This document shows, piece by piece, positions 43,406 through 51,800 of a stretch of DNA of 64,000 bases. How positions within the stretch are numbered: the stretch's first letter is position 1; every line of letters starts with the position of its first letter. Position numbers and translations under genes: made by a program. Under the pieces are notes generated by a model. It ran no database searches. It saw nothing but the letters and a program-made list of their open reading frames with translations, and was not told the DNA's origin. This DNA is from Ruegeria conchae. Lineage in GTDB: Bacteria; Pseudomonadota; Alphaproteobacteria; Rhodobacterales; Rhodobacteraceae. The stretch lies in assembly GCF_000192475.1 (NCBI RefSeq), contig NZ_AEYW01000012.1, forward strand, positions 186,001 through 250,000, written 5' to 3'.

Positions 43406-44455
43406 TCAGGCTTGCTTTAGCGCGCTTTCTGTTACCGTTGTTTCAGCTTCAATCGCCCGATCCAAAACGCGCCGATAAATCTTTGCTCCGGCATCCAGGC
43501 CTAGATCGATATGAGGTGTCTTTGCATTCTTCATGCCCTTGTGCACCTCTTCCAATACTTCTTTATCCTCAATAAATGCCATCCGGGCACCATCGTTCAT
43601 GAATTTCGAAACCTCTGCATTGTCAGGGTCAGAATTACGATGCTGGAACCAGAAATATCTGGTTTCATCTTCGTTTATCGGTGTCATGAAGTTGTACGAA
43701 ATATTGATAAAGGTCTGCTCGACCGGGTCTATGTCATAGCCGCCGGTGCCGACCGGCGTATAGATGGATTTGTTCAATCCGATCGCTGGGAGGCACATCT
43801 CATAATGCTGCAGGCGATCACATTCGCCTTCAAATGCGACCAGCTTGGAGTAGTAAGGCGACGGCGGCTTATTCTCGATCCAGCGAGAAACGATCACGCC
43901 TCGATCGGTTTTTTCAACATTCAGGGGCTCTTCATCCGTTCCGGCCCCTGCAAATGAAGAGACGTGAACCCAGGCCACATGGCTGGGATCAAGCAGGTTG
44001 TCACAGACCCAAAGGTAGTGGCAATCGATGTCCATCACGCCGCCATCGGTCATGCCCCAGGTTGGGTTGTCAAAGTTCTCGATAGGGAAAATCAGATCAG
44101 GGTTGGCCAACTCGGGATCGCCCATCCAAATCCAAAGCAGGCGATAGCGATCAACAACCGGATAGGATTTCACGACCGCGCGGCGGGGCGTCATCCCGCG
44201 CTGTGTCGGGCTATCCGTGCATTTCCCCGAGCAATCGAAGGTCAACCCGTGATAGCCGCATTCTACGGTGTCTCCTATCAGATTCCCTTTCGACAATGGC
44301 AGCTTACGGTGTGGGCAAGCATCTTCCAACGCGACCGGAGTGCCATCTTGCTGTCGATAAAGCACAACATTTTCACCCAGATAGGTTTCCGCTTTCAGCT
44401 CACGGCCGATATCCTTGCTCCAGGCGGCGACATACCAACAATTCCTGAGATACAT
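43406..44455 (-). CDS. Rieske oxygenase, VanA-like (aromatic/N-demethylase type)
   Basis: A 349-residue oxygenase. The [2Fe-2S] ligands are C47, H49, C66 and H69 (ACPHRKLPLSKG ... ECGYHGL), and the catalytic iron ligands are D156, H159 and H164 in NLLDPSHVAWVH. It resembles vanillate O-demethylase and related demethylases. No dedicated reductase (VanB) is next to it. A LysR gene lies upstream on the same strand, and the neighbouring sarcosine oxidase suggests an N-demethylation. The start MYLRNCWYVAAWSKDI is the usual one for this family. Confidence 0.88.
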   Translation of the reverse strand: MYLRNCWYVAAWSKDIGRELKAETYLGENVVLYRQQDGTPVALEDACPHRKLPLSKGNLIGDTVECGYHGLTFDCSGKCTDSPTQRGMTPRRAVVKSYPVVDRYRLLWIWMGDPELANPDLIFPIENFDNPTWGMTDGGVMDIDCHYLWVCDNLLDPSHVAWVHVSSFAGAGTDEEPLNVEKTDRGVIVSRWIENKPPSPYYSKLVAFEGECDRLQHYEMCLPAIGLNKSIYTPVGTGGYDIDPVEQTFINISYNFMTPINEDETRYFWFQHRNSDPDNAEVSKFMNDGARMAFIEDKEVLEEVHKGMKNAKTPHIDLGLDAGAKIYRRVLDRAIEAETTVTESALKQA

Positions 44456-44493
44456 GGGCTGCTCTCCTTATCGATCCGGTGGCTAGGGGCATT

Positions 44494-44533
44494 ATGGCAT
44501 TCGATTGGCAATACGCCATGCCGGATTGGTAAT
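44494..44533. promoter_or_regulatory. Repeat elements upstream of the VanA-like gene
   Basis: ATTGGCAAT (44504-44512) and ATTGGTAAT (44525-44533) are near-identical direct repeats 21 bases apart. ATGGC ... GCCAT (44494-44519) is an inverted repeat overlapping them. They lie between the LysR stop and the Rieske start and may form its operator. Confidence 0.38.
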
Positions 44534-44550
44534 AAAAGATATAAGGTGGG

Positions 44551-45480
44551 CTAATTCGAATTTGGCGCAAGCGGTGGCAAGTCTGGCTGAGCTGCTGCTT
44601 CGGCTTTTATCCAGTTCAGAAACTCGTTGACCTTCTGGCTATCCTTTGTCTCTGGGCGTCGCACAAGCCAATATGATAAAGGCGACAAGGTCATTTCCGA
44701 AAACGGACGAACCAGCCTGCCATCACATAGTGCATCAATGACCAATGGCTCGCGGCCTAACGCTACGCCCAGCCCTTCGATAGCGGCCTGAATGACCATG
44801 TTTGACTGCCCCAATCGGCGTGTCCGCGGCGATGAAGGCATGGTCAAGCCACTCTGCCGTGCCCAGAATTCCCAAGTAGGGCTGGATGTGCCGTGATGGA
44901 GGTTTTCATCAACAAGCAACGTGTGTTGCGCCAAATCCTGTATGCTTGTCAGCGATGAGGCAAGTGAAGGGGCGCAAACCGGAAACAGCCTTTCCCGCAT
45001 CAACAAATCAACTTCCAACCCCGGATATTCTCCAAGCCCGTATCGGATACCGATATCTGAATCCGCTCCGGAGAACGGGTGGTAACCGGTGTCAGTCGCA
45101 ATTGATATTGAAAGGTCAGGATGCGCCAGATCGAAGTGCAGTAGCCTTGGAAACAACCAGTTAAAAGCAAATCCAGGCAGGCATGAGATGACTATTGTTC
45201 GATCCGAGCGGGTGCGGTCCCGCAATTGGGCGCACACTTCTGATATGCGTCCCAATCCATCTGCAATAGCCAGCGCTAGTTGTTCGCCTTCCCGGGTTGG
45301 ACGCGATTGCCGCGCGCCTCGCACGAGTAAATCCCTGCCCAACCACTCTTCCAGTGTCCTGACATGCTGACTAACCGCGCTCTGACTGACCCCTAACTCG
45401 TCGGCAGCAGGAGAAAATCCAGAATGGCGCACGACCGCCTCAAAGGCGCGCAATGCAGAATAGGGCAGGTTCAAGATCAT
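44551..45480 (-). CDS. GcvA-like LysR-family regulator
   Basis: A 309-residue regulator when started at the ATG at 45480 (NLPYSALRAFEAVVRHSGF follows, the usual GcvA-type beginning); a longer frame to 45534 would nearly abut the divergent gene. The HTH is AADELGVSQSAVSQHVRTLEEWLGR. It is divergent from the M29-like/desaturase/ferredoxin operon and also lies upstream of the VanA-like gene on its own strand, so it may control either or both. CTAAT-type elements, known from E. coli GcvA sites, are found directly next to its start. Confidence 0.84.
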   Translation of the reverse strand: MILNLPYSALRAFEAVVRHSGFSPAADELGVSQSAVSQHVRTLEEWLGRDLLVRGARQSRPTREGEQLALAIADGLGRISEVCAQLRDRTRSDRTIVISCLPGFAFNWLFPRLLHFDLAHPDLSISIATDTGYHPFSGADSDIGIRYGLGEYPGLEVDLLMRERLFPVCAPSLASSLTSIQDLAQHTLLVDENLHHGTSSPTWEFWARQSGLTMPSSPRTRRLGQSNMVIQAAIEGLGVALGREPLVIDALCDGRLVRPFSEMTLSPLSYWLVRRPETKDSQKVNEFLNWIKAEAAAQPDLPPLAPNSN

Positions 45481-45525
45481 ATTAGTGACCCTAATGTGAG
45501 CCATTAATACTTTCAAATGGATTAG
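45481..45525. promoter_or_regulatory. CTAAT-type elements, candidate GcvA-like operator
   Basis: ATTAG-N5-CTAAT at 45481-45495 is an inverted repeat with the T-N11-A geometry of LysR sites, and a further ATTAG lies at 45521-45525. CTAAT is the core known for E. coli GcvA, and the adjacent regulator is GcvA-like. Binding is inferred. Confidence 0.48.
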
Positions 45526-45575
45526 CTCCCGCATCGGATCGTAAATTTGAGATACTAAGCAATCAGGATGTGTCG

Positions 45576-46661
45576 ATGTCTGATATGACGCCGGAGCGGG
45601 GCGCTCTAAATCTGCTGATCAACTGCGCACGCGCATCTACGGGCGACAAGTTGTTGATTGCATATGAACCGCCCGAGTTTGGGTACTTCGATGCCGAATG
45701 CGTAGATGTCGTGAGCCGAGTAGCCCATAAGCTGGGAATGACCGTCGATACCGTCGATGTCGGCTTTAACCCCGACAATCCGCATCTGACACCTGATCTT
45801 ATGGCCCGGTTCGAAGAAGCAGACATTATTCTGTTCCTTGCCCGGCTTGGGGATCAGTTGCGGTTTTCGGATATGCCGCAGGGCAAAAAGATTATTGTCA
45901 GCTTTGCATTGTCCAAAGAGATGCTGGGCTCGGGCTTTTCTAATGGCCACCACGATGCGTTCATGGAGCTTAAGGCCGATATCAACGCAGTGCTGGACTC
46001 ATCGACTGAGGTGCGCCTGACCTGCCCGCTGGGCACTGATGTTCGTGGCAGACCGATTATGAACCTGAAACCAACAGGTGACACCTCGATCCTGCGCTTT
46101 CCAATGTCCGTCTTTACCCCTGTTCCGGCTTACAGTTTCTCGGGTCGCGTAGCTATCAGTTTTCTGACGGGAACAGGTTCGAAATACTATGACGACTATA
46201 CGATTGAATTTGACCGCCCGGTCTTTGCGATAATGGAAAACGGGCGGTTGCTTCGCTTCGAAGGCGATCCTGCCAATGCGTCCAAGGCCGAAGCACATTA
46301 TGACCGGGTCGCAGGAGATTTAGGTATCGACCGTAGCTTCGTTCATTCCTGGCATGCAGGCATTCACCCAGGCTGTGGTTATCCTTGGGACATGCGCGAC
46401 AACTACGAACGCTGGGGCGGGTCTGCCTTTGGCAACCCGCGCATCCTGCACTTCCACACTTGCGGGGCCTACGCGCCCGGTGAAATCAGCTGGAATGTCA
46501 TCGACCCGACAATCGAGATTGACGGCGTGACCCACTGGAACAACGGCGTTTTTCATGCGGATCGGTTGCCCAACGGGCAGACCATTCTGGATCAATACCC
46601 TTGTGCCGCAAGCCTGTTCAAATATCCCGACCCTGATATCGGATTAAGGGTCGCGAGCTGA
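45576..46661 (+). CDS. M29-family-like protein (aminopeptidase T / dihydroxypyridine dioxygenase superfamily)
   Basis: A 361-residue protein from the ATG at 45576 (AGG seven bases upstream; a GTG at 45570 is possible). The layout resembles the M29 group: an N-terminal alpha/beta half with GDKLLIAYEPP and PQGKKIIVSFALS, then a C-terminal half with metal-binding candidates in SWHAGIHPGCGY and ILHFHTCGAY. That superfamily includes leucyl aminopeptidases and the ring-cleaving 2,5-dihydroxypyridine dioxygenase NicX, but the NicX HLD ligand motif is not visible. Being in front of a desaturase-like hydroxylase and a Rieske ferredoxin, a catabolic role is more likely than peptide cleavage. Exact function unknown. 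Confidence 0.7.
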   Translation: MSDMTPERGALNLLINCARASTGDKLLIAYEPPEFGYFDAECVDVVSRVAHKLGMTVDTVDVGFNPDNPHLTPDLMARFEEADIILFLARLGDQLRFSDMPQGKKIIVSFALSKEMLGSGFSNGHHDAFMELKADINAVLDSSTEVRLTCPLGTDVRGRPIMNLKPTGDTSILRFPMSVFTPVPAYSFSGRVAISFLTGTGSKYYDDYTIEFDRPVFAIMENGRLLRFEGDPANASKAEAHYDRVAGDLGIDRSFVHSWHAGIHPGCGYPWDMRDNYERWGGSAFGNPRILHFHTCGAYAPGEISWNVIDPTIEIDGVTHWNNGVFHADRLPNGQTILDQYPCAASLFKYPDPDIGLRVAS

Positions 46662-46814
46662 TCAATCGCGGCTTGATCGAATCATCACCTGTCGAAATAA
46701 TCTTGTTAATAGGACCTGATCGAGTTGGTCCTTTGGTGCGGAGCACTCCCGTCTCCGGTGCCGGAATACGCGTAGAGTGCAAGGCCCCCGCTCCGGCAAA
46801 CTCATGGAAATCAC

Positions 46815-47759
46815 ATGTCAAAAGCTATCGTCACGCCGCTGACTCAGGCACTGGCCGAAGGAAAACTGACGCGCGAAGAACTCAAAGGATTCATGCAACG
46901 CTCGAACGCGCCTGGATTGCGTCATCTTGCACTTTGGATTTTGGTACTGACCTGCACTACAACTCTGATCACCTTGGCTTGGAACAGTTGGCTGATCTGG
47001 CCCGCGATGTTTCTGCAGGGCGTCGTCCTGGTTCACCATTTCTCACTACAACATGAGTGTGTCCACTACACGGTGTTTCGTACCCGCTGGCTGAACGATC
47101 TGGTCGGGCAGATTTGCGGCCTGATTATCATCCTGCCACACCGGTTCTTTCGGTACGAGCATTGTGACCATCACACCTATACCCAACTGACCGGAGAAGA
47201 TCCCGAATTGATCCCGCTACCGAAAACACTTGGTCAGTATTTTCTGTATTTATCTGCCCTACCCTACTGGCGCGGCAAATTCACTGAACTGTTCCGGCAT
47301 GCCTTTGGCAAACTCAGCGACGTTGAACTGCGATTTATTCCCAAAGAAGAACATCAATCGGTCTATTGGGACGCGCGCCGGATGTTGGCCATCTACGCAA
47401 CGATATTGCTGGCCATGGCGGTCACCGGTTGGTGGGGCTTGATCTGGTACTGGATCATACCACTGTTTCTGGGTGAGCCAGTGATGCGCTTTGTGCGCAT
47501 GACTGAACATGTTGGGCGGCCCACCGTGGCGCAGATGTCAGAAAACACCCGCACCAATCTGGTGTCAAAACCTATGTCCTTTTTGTGCTGGAACATGAAC
47601 TATCACGCCGAGCATCACTATGTCGCCTCGGTCCCTTTCCACGCCCTGCCCCGTCTGCACGAGAAGTTGAAAGATCACATCTTTGTCGAAAAAGGCGGCT
47701 ATCTGGCCGCGCATCGCGACATTCTGCGTCAGATCATGCGACGCAAGACGAGGGCTTGA
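46815..47759 (+). CDS. Membrane fatty-acid-desaturase-family di-iron oxygenase
   Basis: A 314-residue membrane protein with the three histidine boxes of the desaturase/hydroxylase superfamily: H80-ECV-H84, H116-CD-HH120 and H264-AE-HH268, plus an EHVG near 231. Several long hydrophobic segments flank them. A Rieske ferredoxin gene follows almost directly and should supply electrons. In this context, with an M29-like protein and a polar amino-acid transporter, it probably hydroxylates or N-demethylates a small solute instead of desaturating lipids. That reassignment is inference. Confidence 0.85.
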   Translation: MSKAIVTPLTQALAEGKLTREELKGFMQRSNAPGLRHLALWILVLTCTTTLITLAWNSWLIWPAMFLQGVVLVHHFSLQHECVHYTVFRTRWLNDLVGQICGLIIILPHRFFRYEHCDHHTYTQLTGEDPELIPLPKTLGQYFLYLSALPYWRGKFTELFRHAFGKLSDVELRFIPKEEHQSVYWDARRMLAIYATILLAMAVTGWWGLIWYWIIPLFLGEPVMRFVRMTEHVGRPTVAQMSENTRTNLVSKPMSFLCWNMNYHAEHHYVASVPFHALPRLHEKLKDHIFVEKGGYLAAHRDILRQIMRRKTRA

Positions 47760-47762
47760 GTG

Positions 47763-48080
47763 ATGAAAGCAGAAAAACCCTGGCGCGATGTGATCGAAGT
47801 ATCAAAACTGGAAGAGAATTGGGTCACGCGCGTGGAAATCGGACCACGTATGATTGCGGTGTACGATACACCCAGCGGAGTCTACGCCTCGCTGGCATTG
47901 TGTAACCATGGTGGGGCCGATTTATGCGACGGTTATTTTGACGGCCACGTGATCGAATGCCCATTACATCAGGGCGCATTCGATGTCCGGGACGGCAAGC
48001 CCGTTTCAGCACCAGCAACCCGCGCGATGCGCGTATTTGAAACACGAGTGCAGGACGGTATGGTTCAGGTCCGTATGTGA
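47763..48080 (+). CDS. Rieske-type [2Fe-2S] ferredoxin
   Basis: A 105-residue soluble electron carrier from the ATG at 47763. The ligands are C47 and H49 in LCNHGGADL and C66 and H69 in ECPLHQGAFD. It follows the desaturase-like gene after three bases, so it is very likely its electron donor, as ferredoxins are for ring oxygenases. No ferredoxin reductase is encoded nearby. It is convergent with the ABC permease gene, only seven bases from its end. Confidence 0.9.
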   Translation: MKAEKPWRDVIEVSKLEENWVTRVEIGPRMIAVYDTPSGVYASLALCNHGGADLCDGYFDGHVIECPLHQGAFDVRDGKPVSAPATRAMRVFETRVQDGMVQVRM

Positions 48081-48087
48081 CCTGAGC

Positions 48088-48984
48088 CTAGCGCTTTTCA
48101 GATCGCTTCTCGAGCCGCGCAAAGATGCGGCTGAGACCAAAGCATACAACAAAATAGAACGCCGCGGTTGTGATCCACGCCTCGAAGATCATCCGGGACG
48201 AGGCGACCAGTTCGACGGTTTTGTAGGTTAGTTCCTGCACCGAGATCAACGACAGGATCGAGCTGTCCTTGATCAATGAAATGAACTGGTTGGCCAGCGG
48301 TGGCACAACCTTTTTCATCGCCTGCGGCAGCACGACGTAGCGCAGCTCCTGCATGCGGCTCATCCCGATCGAGCGTGCCGCTTCGCGCTGCCCCTTCGGG
48401 ATCGACTGAATTCCGGCACGTACGATTTCGCCGACAAACGCACTTTCAAACAGGGCTAGAACGATCACGCCTGAAACAAGCGATGGAAAGCGCCGCATTT
48501 CGCCGAAGAAAAAGGTCCAGATCTGGTTGTTTTCCTGCCGTGCAATACCGCGCGCCCAACGTTCAAGGTTCAGCGCATCGATCAGCTGTTGAGATAAGAA
48601 AAAGAAAAAGATGAAAACAACGACGACGGGGGGAACATTACGCAGAAACTCGAGGTATGTGCGCGCCAGCATGCGTATGGTCAGATTGGCCGAACAGCGT
48701 GCAATTCCCAGAATTGTACCAAGAATGAGCGCCAGAATACCCGAATAGATGCTGATGCGAACTGTCGCTGCTAAACCCTGCAGCAGCAGATTTGCAAAAT
48801 ACTCTTCGCGCCCGGAATGCCAGCCAACAATATAGCTTGGGATCAGTTCCCAACGCCATTTGTAATTCAGCGTACCTTCGATCGACAGCCAGATATACCC
48901 AAAGAAGGTTATCAAAACCGCCACGATCACATAGTCGGGCCATCTGATTTTTCTAAGGAATTCCTGCACCAAAGCGCTCCGCAT
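48088..48984 (-). CDS. Polar amino-acid ABC transporter permease 2
   Basis: A 298-residue HisM/GlnP-type permease. The membrane part contains AATVRISIYSGILALILG, the family loop EIVRAGIQSIPKGQREAARSIGMS and LPQAMKKVVPPLANQFISLIKDSS. It forms the channel together with the permease encoded at 49894-50736. Last gene of a minus-strand ABC operon: ATPase, permease, binding protein, permease. Substrates of this family are polar amino acids, opines and small betaine-like zwitterions. Confidence 0.88.
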   Translation of the reverse strand: MRSALVQEFLRKIRWPDYVIVAVLITFFGYIWLSIEGTLNYKWRWELIPSYIVGWHSGREEYFANLLLQGLAATVRISIYSGILALILGTILGIARCSANLTIRMLARTYLEFLRNVPPVVVVFIFFFFLSQQLIDALNLERWARGIARQENNQIWTFFFGEMRRFPSLVSGVIVLALFESAFVGEIVRAGIQSIPKGQREAARSIGMSRMQELRYVVLPQAMKKVVPPLANQFISLIKDSSILSLISVQELTYKTVELVASSRMIFEAWITTAAFYFVVCFGLSRIFARLEKRSEKR

Positions 48985-49023
48985 AAGGACCAGGGGCGGT
49001 GGGTCCGCCCCCAGTCAGAGTGG

Positions 49024-49857
49024 TTATTGGGCGACCTGGTCGGCCCACTCTTCAGTGGCAAACCAGTAATTGTGGCGCTCTTCCAGCCAGCCGGACCGCC
49101 AATTCTGCGCAATCCAGTTGTTGAAGAAATTCATCGCGTCGGGATCACCTTTGCGCATCCCGAACGCCTCACCACGCGGGTCGAACAGCTCACCTTCAAG
49201 CACAACCAGTGTTTCTGGATTGCGCCCCGCCTCGCGGTTGGGGGTTGGCTGCGATGCCATTGTGGCGTGGGCGTTGCCATTCAGAACTTCCTGAGTCGAT
49301 GCGCCATCCTCATCAAACAACAGCAGATTAGCCTCAGGGAATGCCTTGGCAATCACGGTTGCCGGCGTTGCACCGCGACGCGCAGCAAAGGTAACGTCAG
49401 ATGAGTTCAAGTCCTCACGCGCCATACCTGCAGTCAACTCTTTGTTGGCCAGGATGGCCAAGCCAGAATAGGCATAAGGGTCAGTGAAGTTGATCGTCAG
49501 GTTCCGCTGAGCAGTCACCGACATGCCCGAGATGATCACGTCGAAATTACCAGACACAAGGGCCGGGATAATACCATCCCAGGCAGTTGGAACAAATTCG
49601 ACCTCAACGCCCATGTCTTCGGCCAATTTTCGGCCAACATCCAGTTCGAATCCGATCAGATCGCCGTTCTTGTCACGCATCGACCAAGGTACAAACAGCG
49701 ACAGGCCAATCCGGATCACCCCATCCTGTTTGATCGTTTCAATTACACTTTCGCTGGACAGTTCCTGAGTTGCGCTTTGCGCCCAGCTTGAGGTCGCCAT
49801 GCCAGTTGCCACGACCGCGCCCAGGGCAACCCCGAGCATTCTGCGAGATAACTTCAT
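49024..49857 (-). CDS. Polar amino-acid ABC transporter, periplasmic binding protein
   Basis: A 277-residue binding protein. The first 26 residues are a signal peptide (MKLSRRMLGVALGAV..., cleavage after SSWA), and the mature protein has the solute-binding family 3 patterns IRIGLSLFVPWSM, LIGFELDVGRKLAEDMGV and WDGIIPALVSGNFDVIISGMSVT. AAGGAGAACCAAG precedes the start. It delivers the solute to the two permeases encoded on either side. The arginine/carboxylate pocket typical of amino-acid binders cannot be assigned to a specific ligand from sequence alone. Confidence 0.9.
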   Translation of the reverse strand: MKLSRRMLGVALGAVVATGMATSSWAQSATQELSSESVIETIKQDGVIRIGLSLFVPWSMRDKNGDLIGFELDVGRKLAEDMGVEVEFVPTAWDGIIPALVSGNFDVIISGMSVTAQRNLTINFTDPYAYSGLAILANKELTAGMAREDLNSSDVTFAARRGATPATVIAKAFPEANLLLFDEDGASTQEVLNGNAHATMASQPTPNREAGRNPETLVVLEGELFDPRGEAFGMRKGDPDAMNFFNNWIAQNWRSGWLEERHNYWFATEEWADQVAQ

Positions 49858-49893
49858 CTTGGTTCTCCTTGTTGTCCGGTTAAATTCTTGTGG

Positions 49894-50736
49894 TTATTGG
49901 TCGACGGCATATTTCTTCTCCAGATAACTTACGCCGATCGACAGGATCAGGGTCACCACCAGATAGACCAGTGCGATGGTGAACCAGATTTCAAAACTCA
50001 TGTAAGTGTCGGATATGATGTTGCGTCCGAAGGTGGTCAGTTCGGCGACGGCAATGACGCTGACAATAGCCGAGGATTTGATTAGGTGAACAACTTCGCC
50101 CGTCATCGGCGGCAACATAAACCGAACAGATTGCGGAAGGATGATGTAACGATAGGTCTGATAGGGGGTCATCCCGATGGATTTAGCCGCCTCCCACTGA
50201 CCAGTAGGGACGGCATTAATCCCAGCCCGGAGAATTTCGGATATCAGCGCCGAATGAAACACCGCCAAGGTCAGAATACTGGCGGTATACCGGTCAAAAC
50301 CGAAGATCGGACCCAGCACGTAGTAGAACAGATAAAGCAGAACCAGCAGAGGAATGTTTCGGATAAGTTCAAGGAAGCCAACTGCTACAGCCGTACCAAT
50401 TACCAGGCCGGATAGACGCAGCAACGCGACCAGCAGTCCAATAGCAGTGGCCAACAGGAACGAAATGACAGACAATTTGATCGTGGCGACCAACCCTATG
50501 GGTATCTCACCCCACTCAAAGCCGATTTCTGTGTTGCGGTAGAGGAACTGAGGCACCCGGTACCATTGCCAGTTATACCCCATTCCCTGAGCACCAACGT
50601 ACGAGCCATAGGCAATTAGCCCAACGATGATTGCGTAAATCGCGACCGAGACAAACACCGAGCCAAAGAACCGCTTATAGAAGGGCGGTTTCGGCAACGA
50701 TTGCCCTTTCCCCCGTGATATGCCCAGATCGGTCAC
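49894..50736 (-). CDS. Polar amino-acid ABC transporter permease 1
   Basis: A 280-residue HisQ/GlnP-type permease with a GTG start at 50736 immediately after the ATPase stop. It has the conserved loop EILRAGINAVPTGQWEAAKSIGMTPYQTYRYIILPQSVR and several membrane segments, the first after a charged 25-residue cytosolic tail. It pairs with the permease at 48088-48984. The tight spacing to the ATPase gene indicates co-translation. Confidence 0.88.
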   Translation of the reverse strand: MTDLGISRGKGQSLPKPPFYKRFFGSVFVSVAIYAIIVGLIAYGSYVGAQGMGYNWQWYRVPQFLYRNTEIGFEWGEIPIGLVATIKLSVISFLLATAIGLLVALLRLSGLVIGTAVAVGFLELIRNIPLLVLLYLFYYVLGPIFGFDRYTASILTLAVFHSALISEILRAGINAVPTGQWEAAKSIGMTPYQTYRYIILPQSVRFMLPPMTGEVVHLIKSSAIVSVIAVAELTTFGRNIISDTYMSFEIWFTIALVYLVVTLILSIGVSYLEKKYAVDQ

Positions 50737-50737
50737 G

Positions 50738-51484
50738 TCAGTGCTCCAATATCTGGTTCAGGAACAGGCGACAGCGTTCGCTGGACGGGTTGGTAAAGAA
50801 CTGTTCTGGAGGTGAAATTTCCACGATTTGCCCGGCCTCCATGAAGACCATAGTGTCAGCGACCTTACGGGCAAACCCCATCTCATGGGTGACAACAACC
50901 ATGGTCATACCGGTATCGGCAAGTTCCACCATCACATCCAGCACTTCATTAATCATCTCTGGATCAAGCGCAGAGGTCGGCTCATCAAACAGCATGATCC
51001 GGGTTTCCATGCACAAGGACCGCGCGATGGCAACGCGCTGTTGTTGCCCACCCGACAATTGCGCCGGATACTTGTCGGCCTGCTCGGGAATGTGAACACG
51101 ATCAAGATAATTGCGTGCGGTTTCCTCGGCCTGAGTTTTGGTAATCTTTCGCACCTTCATCGGCCCGATCATCAGGTTTTCAAGCACGGTCAAATGCGGA
51201 AACAGGTTAAACTGCTGAAACACCATTCCGACTTCTTGCCGCAACTCACGTATTTCTTTTGCGTCTTTGTAAACTTCGATGCCATCAATCACGAGACGTC
51301 CAGAGTTATGCCATTCCAACCCGTTGAAACAACGGATCAGCGTGGATTTTCCCGACCCAGACGGGCCGCAGATCACAACCTTTTCACCCTGATGAACAGT
51401 CAGATCGATATTCTTGAGCGCATGGAAAGTTCCATAATACTTATCAAGATTGGTCACTTCTATCATAGGGGAGGGCTGAGTCAT
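50738..51484 (-). CDS. Polar amino-acid ABC transporter ATP-binding protein
   Basis: A 248-residue GlnQ/HisP-type ATPase starting at the ATG at 51484; the frame is open further upstream but without good signals. Walker A is GPSGSGKST, the signature is LSGGQQQRVAIARSL, and Walker B is IMLFDEPTSALDPE with the switch histidine in VVTHEMGFA. It energises the amino-acid-type importer encoded by the next three genes. First gene of its operon and divergent from the AhpD-like gene. Confidence 0.9.
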   Translation of the reverse strand: MTQPSPMIEVTNLDKYYGTFHALKNIDLTVHQGEKVVICGPSGSGKSTLIRCFNGLEWHNSGRLVIDGIEVYKDAKEIRELRQEVGMVFQQFNLFPHLTVLENLMIGPMKVRKITKTQAEETARNYLDRVHIPEQADKYPAQLSGGQQQRVAIARSLCMETRIMLFDEPTSALDPEMINEVLDVMVELADTGMTMVVVTHEMGFARKVADTMVFMEAGQIVEISPPEQFFTNPSSERCRLFLNQILEH

Positions 51485-51800
51485 GCCGAACCTGTCGATA
51501 TCCGGGTCAGACGCAATAGCTGACCTTTGAGGTTGCGAGTATAGCCCGTCAACAAACCAGGCGCATTTCGACTTTGCGCGCATTTGATCAACCGCGATCC
51601 GTCGTCATGCCTGTCTGCACAAGACATCGGCAGCTTTGAATTTGGCGAAGCGGAGTAATCTGGCAAAGCTTCAGAATCCTCAAATCTGTTGCGCGCTAAT
51701 CAATATGGTTGCTTAATGTGCAATATTCGTCAATAAAAAACTCAACGGGCGCTCTGTCGCCGCCTCGAAATACGAAAATAAACTATAGAAGGACGAATGA
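51485..51800. other. Divergent promoter region without a gene
   Basis: This 316-base region separates the ABC operon from the AhpD-like gene. Its right part (about 51700-51800) is AT-rich and carries the leader of the + strand operon, with AGAAGGA before the ATG at 51801. I see no supportable gene or RNA in it. Confidence 0.4.

Noticed and set aside
45576-46661. 2,5-dihydroxypyridine dioxygenase NicX
   Set aside because: The superfamily fold seems shared, but the HLD iron-ligand motif near the C-terminus is not visible, so the name is not justified.
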